The position numbers and the translations under genes are program-made. The notes beneath the pieces were generated by a model. The model did no database searches. It saw only the letters and a program-made list of their open reading frames with translations, and was not told the origin of the DNA. From Bacteroidetes bacterium CG2_30_32_10 (GTDB lineage: Bacteria > Bacteroidota > Bacteroidia > Bacteroidales > CG2-30-32-10), in assembly GCA_001872995.1 (NCBI GenBank), contig MNXO01000097.1:1-10407 (forward strand): DNA of 10,407 nt, given 5' to 3'. Positions 7,982-10,407 of the stretch are shown here, in pieces. How positions within the stretch are numbered: the stretch's first letter is position 1; every line of letters starts with the position of its first letter.

Positions 7982-8012
7982 CAAAGTTAATGATTTTTCA
8001 ACTGTTTTCAAT
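7982..8012 (-). promoter_or_regulatory. Promoter of the cassette 3 restriction-modification operon
   Basis: Minus-strand ATTG (8009-8012), a 19-nt spacer and a perfect TAACTTTG (7982-7989). The predicted start is near 7975, about 17 nt before the endonuclease ATG (7958). This is the best match to the Bacteroidota consensus in the window and lies within the cassette. Confidence 0.7.
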
Positions 8013-8034
8013 TGGAACTCGATTTATTTTTTAT

Positions 8035-8175
8035 TGCCTGTAACGAAAAATAATAGCCGTAGTTGCCGGATTTACAGCACTTTCGTATCAATTTAGCACT
8101 TCGGTTCGTAAAAAGCACAAAAGTTTCAAAATTGCACCAAAGCCGGCAATTATCGGCTATTATATGTTATCTGCA
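8035..8175 (-). other. attC-like recombination site D (end of cassette 4)
   Basis: Imperfect palindrome of 141 bp. Boxes TGCCTGTAAC (8035-8044) and GTTATCTGCA (8166-8175); spacers GAAAAA and 3 nt, the same as in site C; arms pair TAATAGCCG, TA and TTGCCGG with single extra bases. The left box pairs exactly with site C and the right box with site E. It shares two 15-nt interior words with site C, but in the opposite order. Confidence 0.75.
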
Positions 8176-8275
8176 TTTTTTTTATTCCTAAATTCAAGTA
8201 ATTAATAATTGCAAAGGTATAATTTTTTTTTTTAGATTTTAAAAACCATTGAATTTTTTAATAAAATTTTTTTCT

Positions 8276-8283
8276 TAAATTTG
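8276..8283 (+). promoter_or_regulatory. -7 element of the methyltransferase promoter
   Basis: TAAATTTG matches TAnnTTTG exactly and sits 16 nt before the ATG at 8300, so the transcript would have a leader of about 10 nt. The nearest TTG upstream (8249-8251) is 24 nt away, longer than the usual 19-20, so the promoter may be weak or activator-dependent. Confidence 0.45.
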
Positions 8284-8299
8284 CAGTAAAATTTTGAAA

Positions 8300-9121
8300 A
8301 TGGAAATTGCTGAAATAAATACAAATACTGAATTAGAATTAAATGAAATATATTGTATTGACTGTGTTTTAGGTATGCAGAAAATTAAAGACAATACAAT
8401 AGATTTAATCGTAACTTCACCACCTTATGACAATTTAAGAGATTATAATGGTTATCATTTTGAGTTTGAAAAAATAGCACAACAAATTTTTAGAGTTGTA
8501 AAAATCGGCGGAATTGTTGTTTGGGTTGTTGGTGATAAAATTAAAAATGGAAATCGTTCTTTAACAAGTTTTAGACAAGCAATTTATTTTCAAGAAATTG
8601 GTTTTAATGTTCATGACGTAATGATTTACGAAAAGAGAAATACTCCATTTATGCGTTCAAATGCTTATACGAATGCTTATGAATTTATGTTTGTATTTTC
8701 AAAAGGAAGTCCAAATACATTTAATCCGTTAAAAACTAAAACCGTAAGACAAGGAAAAGAAAAACTTGTAGCAAATAAAAAAACCGATGGAATAAATAAT
8801 AAAGTTTGGGGTGAATTAAATCCTGAAAAAACTTTAACAAATATTTGGGATTATGCAGTTGGTTTAGGCGGTTCTACAAATGATAAAATTGCTTTTCAAC
8901 ATTCTGCAATTTTTCCTGAAAAATTAGCAAAAGACCATATTTATTCTTGGACAAATGAAGGTGATATAGTTTTAGACCCAATGTCCGGTTCTGGAACAAC
9001 TTGTAAAATGGCAAAACTTTTAAAACGTAAATTTATCGGTTTTGACATTTCACAAGAATATGTTAATATAGCAAAAGAAAGAATTAAATTACTTAACCAA
9101 CAGCCAAGGTTAGAATTGTAA
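8300..9121 (+). CDS. Site-specific DNA methyltransferase (beta-class, SPPY type)
   Basis: A 273-residue methyltransferase with the permuted motif order of the beta class: catalytic motif IV 'TSPPYDNLRDY' (residues 39-49) near the N-terminus and the cofactor-binding motif I 'DPMSGSGTT' (226-234) near the C-terminus, followed by 'FIGFDIS' (motif II). S-P-P-Y is typical of N4-cytosine enzymes but also occurs in adenine enzymes, so the modified base is uncertain. A TTG two codons upstream (8294) is possible, but the ATG at 8300 fits better. It is the only clear plus-strand gene in the window and points against the cassette orientation. Its stop abuts the stop of the HNH nuclease with no base between. 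With that nuclease and the HTH regulator it likely forms a type II restriction-modification system. Confidence 0.9.
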   Translation: MEIAEINTNTELELNEIYCIDCVLGMQKIKDNTIDLIVTSPPYDNLRDYNGYHFEFEKIAQQIFRVVKIGGIVVWVVGDKIKNGNRSLTSFRQAIYFQEIGFNVHDVMIYEKRNTPFMRSNAYTNAYEFMFVFSKGSPNTFNPLKTKTVRQGKEKLVANKKTDGINNKVWGELNPEKTLTNIWDYAVGLGGSTNDKIAFQHSAIFPEKLAKDHIYSWTNEGDIVLDPMSGSGTTCKMAKLLKRKFIGFDISQEYVNIAKERIKLLNQQPRLEL

Positions 9122-9694
9122 TTACTTATTTTGATGTTTTTTAAGATAAGCAATTACTTTTTCAAGTAATTTTATATCGTCTTTAAATCTGCCTAAACCT
9201 GTATTGCAACTATCACAAATCCATTCTCTTGCATTTCCTGTTTTATGGTCATGGTCTTTTACTAAATTTGCTGTTACGCCAACAATTGACATTTTTTCGC
9301 AAATTGGACACGTAAAAATAAATTCGGGTTTAATTGCGTCCATTTTTTTACTTTCTGATGCTTTAAATCTCACACCGTCAATATGAACTCTACAATCCTT
9401 ACAACTTGGTCTTGTTGTTTTTCTACCTTTTGCGTCTGTTTGGTTTATGTCAAAATCATCATCATTTTTGAGAATATGACAAATATTGCAAATCTTTACT
9501 TTATAAGGTTTTCCAGTTTTAGTTATATCTAAGAAAGTAATATTTTTACTACTCGTTTTTATTGTTTTCTTTTTTCCAATGAAGAAAACTGTAATTTGGT
9601 CGCCTGAAATCTTTTTTATCAATCCAACGGATTGTTTTTCAATATCATCAATTTGTTTTGATGCGATAACAAAATCATTTACATTTAAACTCAT
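9122..9694 (-). CDS. HNH/endonuclease VII-like nuclease, probable restriction enzyme
   Basis: A 190-residue protein in two parts. Residues 1-60 ('VNDFVIASKQID', 'VGLIKKISGDQITVFFIGKK') look like a small SH3-like beta barrel that could contact DNA. Residues 69-190 form a zinc-stabilised beta-beta-alpha metal nuclease: cysteine pairs C69/C72, C98/C101, C129/C132 and C160/C163, with the catalytic 'KDHDHKTGNAREW' (146-158) and 'CDSCNTGLGRFKDD' (160-173). That combination is characteristic of the recombination endonuclease VII/HNH group, which includes phage resolvases and some type II restriction enzymes. Its location between a controller-like regulator (16-nt gap) and an opposing methyltransferase points to a restriction role. 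A structure-specific nuclease is the alternative. Confidence 0.8.
   Translation of the reverse strand: MSLNVNDFVIASKQIDDIEKQSVGLIKKISGDQITVFFIGKKKTIKTSSKNITFLDITKTGKPYKVKICNICHILKNDDDFDINQTDAKGRKTTRPSCKDCRVHIDGVRFKASESKKMDAIKPEFIFTCPICEKMSIVGVTANLVKDHDHKTGNAREWICDSCNTGLGRFKDDIKLLEKVIAYLKKHQNK
9152..9171 (+). terminator. Possible terminator of the methyltransferase transcript
   Basis: An 8-bp hairpin AATTACTT/AAGTAATT with a 4-nt loop is followed by TTTATAT, starting about 30 nt past the methyltransferase stop. It lies within the C-terminal coding part of the opposing nuclease gene. The stem is entirely A/T apart from one pair, so activity is doubtful. Confidence 0.25.
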
Positions 9695-9710
9695 ATATTT
9701 GACGTTTTTA

Positions 9711-10013
9711 TTATTTTTCGTATTCTATGAGTTTTAATATCAAACTTTTAATTACTTCGGTAGTAGATTTATTTAATTCATTGTCGGTCAAAAATATTTT
9801 TTCAATCGGATAATTGAAATGATTTGCAAGTTGATAAATTTGTTGTAAAGTGTATTTGTGTTTGTATTTTGGACTTTCAATATTTCCAATTTGTCCAACA
9901 CTATTTAAATCAATAATATCGCAAATTTGTGCTTGACTTAAATTATTTGCTTGTCTTAAATCTTTTAATTTATTGATGATATTTAGTTGTATTTCTGATT
10001 TTTCCGATTTCAT
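9711..10013 (-). CDS. HTH (XRE-type) regulator, controller-protein-like
   Basis: A 100-residue protein from the ATG at 10013. Residues 12-71 form an HTH_3/Cro-C1 domain: 'IINKLKDLRQANNLSQAQI' (helices 1-2), then 'DLNSVGQIGNIESPKYK' (recognition region) and 'TLQQIYQLANHFNYPIEKIF' (helices 4-5). The tail is acidic and helical. The frame stays open upstream to 10142, but that extension crosses the operator repeats and the -7 box and is not credible coding. The gene is followed after 16 nt by the HNH nuclease gene. In type II restriction systems such small HTH proteins (C proteins) delay endonuclease expression after entry into a new host. Two adjacent inverted repeats upstream are candidate binding sites. 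Confidence 0.85.
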   Translation of the reverse strand: MKSEKSEIQLNIINKLKDLRQANNLSQAQICDIIDLNSVGQIGNIESPKYKHKYTLQQIYQLANHFNYPIEKIFLTDNELNKSTTEVIKSLILKLIEYEK

Positions 10014-10033
10014 TCTTTTGATATTAAAACAAA

Positions 10034-10041
10034 CAAAAGTA
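10034..10041 (-). promoter_or_regulatory. -7 element of the regulator-nuclease operon
   Basis: Minus-strand TACTTTTG is a perfect TAnnTTTG about 20 nt before the regulator ATG. No clean TTTG stands 19-20 nt upstream; that position is taken by the inverted repeats, fitting a promoter that depends on or is blocked by the regulator. Confidence 0.5.
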
Positions 10042-10048
10042 TTATTTT

Positions 10049-10079
10049 GGATTTTTAAATCCACTCTCATTTTGAGAGT
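10049..10079 (-). promoter_or_regulatory. Paired inverted repeats: candidate operator of the HTH regulator
   Basis: Two abutting inverted repeats: ACTCTC-5 nt-GAGAGT (10063-10079) and GGATTT-2 nt-AAATCC (10049-10062). They fill the space just upstream of the -7 box of the regulator gene. Controller proteins of restriction systems typically bind two neighbouring dyads here, the outer one activating and the inner one repressing. The assignment rests on position and symmetry only. Confidence 0.5.
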
Positions 10080-10113
10080 AAATAAATTGTTTTTATTTGT
10101 AAATGAATGAATT

Positions 10114-10170
10114 TTGATAAAATAAAAAAGGGTGCTACGCACCCTTTTAATATATTTTTAATTTTATCAA
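10114..10170. terminator. Bidirectional terminator-like hairpin inside a larger inverted repeat
   Basis: AAAAGGGTGC/GCACCCTTTT with a 3-nt loop (10126-10148) is a 10-bp hairpin with T-rich tracts on both strands, so it can terminate in either direction. It is framed by a perfect 10-nt inverted repeat, TTGATAAAAT (10114-10123) and ATTTTATCAA (10161-10170). It stands at the 5' end of cassette 4, where it would stop read-through from the cassette to its right. Confidence 0.65.
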
Positions 10171-10204
10171 TCAGAAAATTAATCTAATCGAAGTTTTGTT
10201 TCAT

Positions 10205-10338
10205 TGCAGATAACGGATGGGTGTATGAAAAGTTGGGCAATTCGGAGCAATTCATTGTCAGGTTGCACAAATGTAAATGCGAGGTACAAACCCCTAATTT
10301 ACCACTATCTGCCCAATTTTTTATATACCATGTTAGCG
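10205..10338 (-). other. attC-like recombination site E (3' end of a further cassette)
   Basis: Imperfect palindrome of 134 bp. Boxes TGCAGATAAC (10205-10214) and GTTAGCG (10332-10338); spacers GGATGG and 3 nt; arms pair GT.TAT.AAAA.TTGGGCA with mismatches. The left box pairs exactly with site D. The mate of its right box would lie beyond the window if the array continues. Confidence 0.7.
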
Positions 10339-10350
10339 TTTCGTTGGTTT

Positions 10351-10407
10351 TCATCTCACTGTTTTTGTTTTCAGTACAAATTTAGCTATTCCGCCCGATA
10401 AATATAC
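10351..10407 (-). CDS. Possible C-terminal end of a further cassette gene (partial)
   Basis: The minus strand is open from the window edge to TGA at 10351-10353, giving about 18 codons ending 'AKFVLKTKTVR'. The other two frames contain stops. The stop is 13 nt before site E, the distance expected for a cassette gene (compare the toxin stop 3 nt before site A). The segment is too short to identify. Confidence 0.3.
   Translation of the reverse strand, partial: VYLSGGIAKFVLKTKTVR

Larger units (their letters stand above)
5348..8043 (-). mobile_element. Integron-like gene cassette 3 (restriction-modification)
   Basis: This unit runs between the crossover points of sites D and C. It starts TTACAGGCA on the minus strand and ends with the inverse core TGCCTGTAAC in site C. 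At about 2.7 kb it is large for a cassette. It contains its own promoter, a restriction endonuclease candidate and a DNA methyltransferase, all in cassette orientation. Confidence 0.65.
8044..10213 (-). mobile_element. Integron-like gene cassette 4 (regulator, HNH nuclease, opposing methyltransferase)
   Basis: This unit runs between the crossover points of sites E and D. It starts TTATCTGCA on the minus strand and ends with the inverse core TGCAGATAAC in site D. It differs from the others in holding genes on both strands: regulator and HNH nuclease on the minus strand, methyltransferase on the plus strand. Confidence 0.65.

Noticed and set aside
10014..10142. N-terminal extension of the HTH regulator to 10142
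   Set aside because: The extra 43 codons cover the operator dyads and the perfect -7 box, and the text does not look like an HTH protein start; ATG 10013 begins directly before the domain.
3149..10338. CRISPR array or transposon inverted repeats
   Set aside because: Spacing is irregular and gene-filled, the repeats differ from each other, and there is no transposase; the pairwise end matching is not expected for either.
10184..10355. A 56-codon minus-strand frame with ATG crossing all of site E
   Set aside because: It reads straight through the palindrome, has no protein-like composition (clusters of Cys, His and Thr from the repeat) and no promoter; chance readthrough of the attC-like site is the simpler explanation.
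10204..10401. 65-codon plus-strand frame at the right edge
   Set aside because: It consists of site E and its flank read as protein, opposite to the cassette direction.

Overview
The window looks like chromosomal DNA of a Bacteroidota bacterium. It is strongly AT-rich. Several genes are preceded by a Bacteroidota-type promoter (TTG about 19-20 nt upstream of TAnnTTTG), and Shine-Dalgarno sequences are not evident. The left third encodes a very long cysteine-containing secreted protein with PKD-like, SprB-like and beta-helix-like parts, a composition typical of that phylum.

Layout. (1) 1-2968, minus: one uninterrupted reading frame of about 988 codons that runs off the left edge. Its only plausible ATG is out of frame by exactly one unit of an (ATTT)6 repeat inside the signal-peptide coding region, so it looks like a phase-variable gene in the OFF state, or an indel artefact. 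(2) 3149-10338: five long imperfect palindromes (A-E, 134-159 bp). The facing ends of neighbouring palindromes are exact 9-10 nt reverse complements of each other. This is the core/inverse-core signature of integron gene cassettes. The elements read as attC sites on the minus strand (TAACA...CGTTA), and cassette genes mostly run on that strand, some with stop codons inside the attC. No integrase lies in the window.

The four complete cassettes, in minus-strand order E to A, are: cassette 4 (8044-10213), an HTH regulator and an HNH/endonuclease VII-like nuclease, with a DNA methyltransferase on the opposite strand; cassette 3 (5348-8043), a restriction endonuclease candidate and an N6-adenine-type DNA methyltransferase, overlapping; cassette 2 (3898-5347), a duplicated zinc-ribbon protein and a PD-(D/E)XK nuclease split by a frameshift; cassette 1 (3156-3897), an antitoxin and a RelE/ParE toxin. 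The right edge holds the last codons of what may be a fifth cassette gene.

How the genes work together: three of the four cassettes carry a recognisable addiction or self/non-self module (one toxin-antitoxin, two restriction-modification), and the fourth carries a nuclease. Most have their own promoter close to the cassette start. The window therefore reads as a run of self-contained, self-stabilising defence cassettes in an integron-like array of a phylum where such arrays are less well described. Enzyme specificities, activity of the sites and the presence of an integrase cannot be judged from this window.
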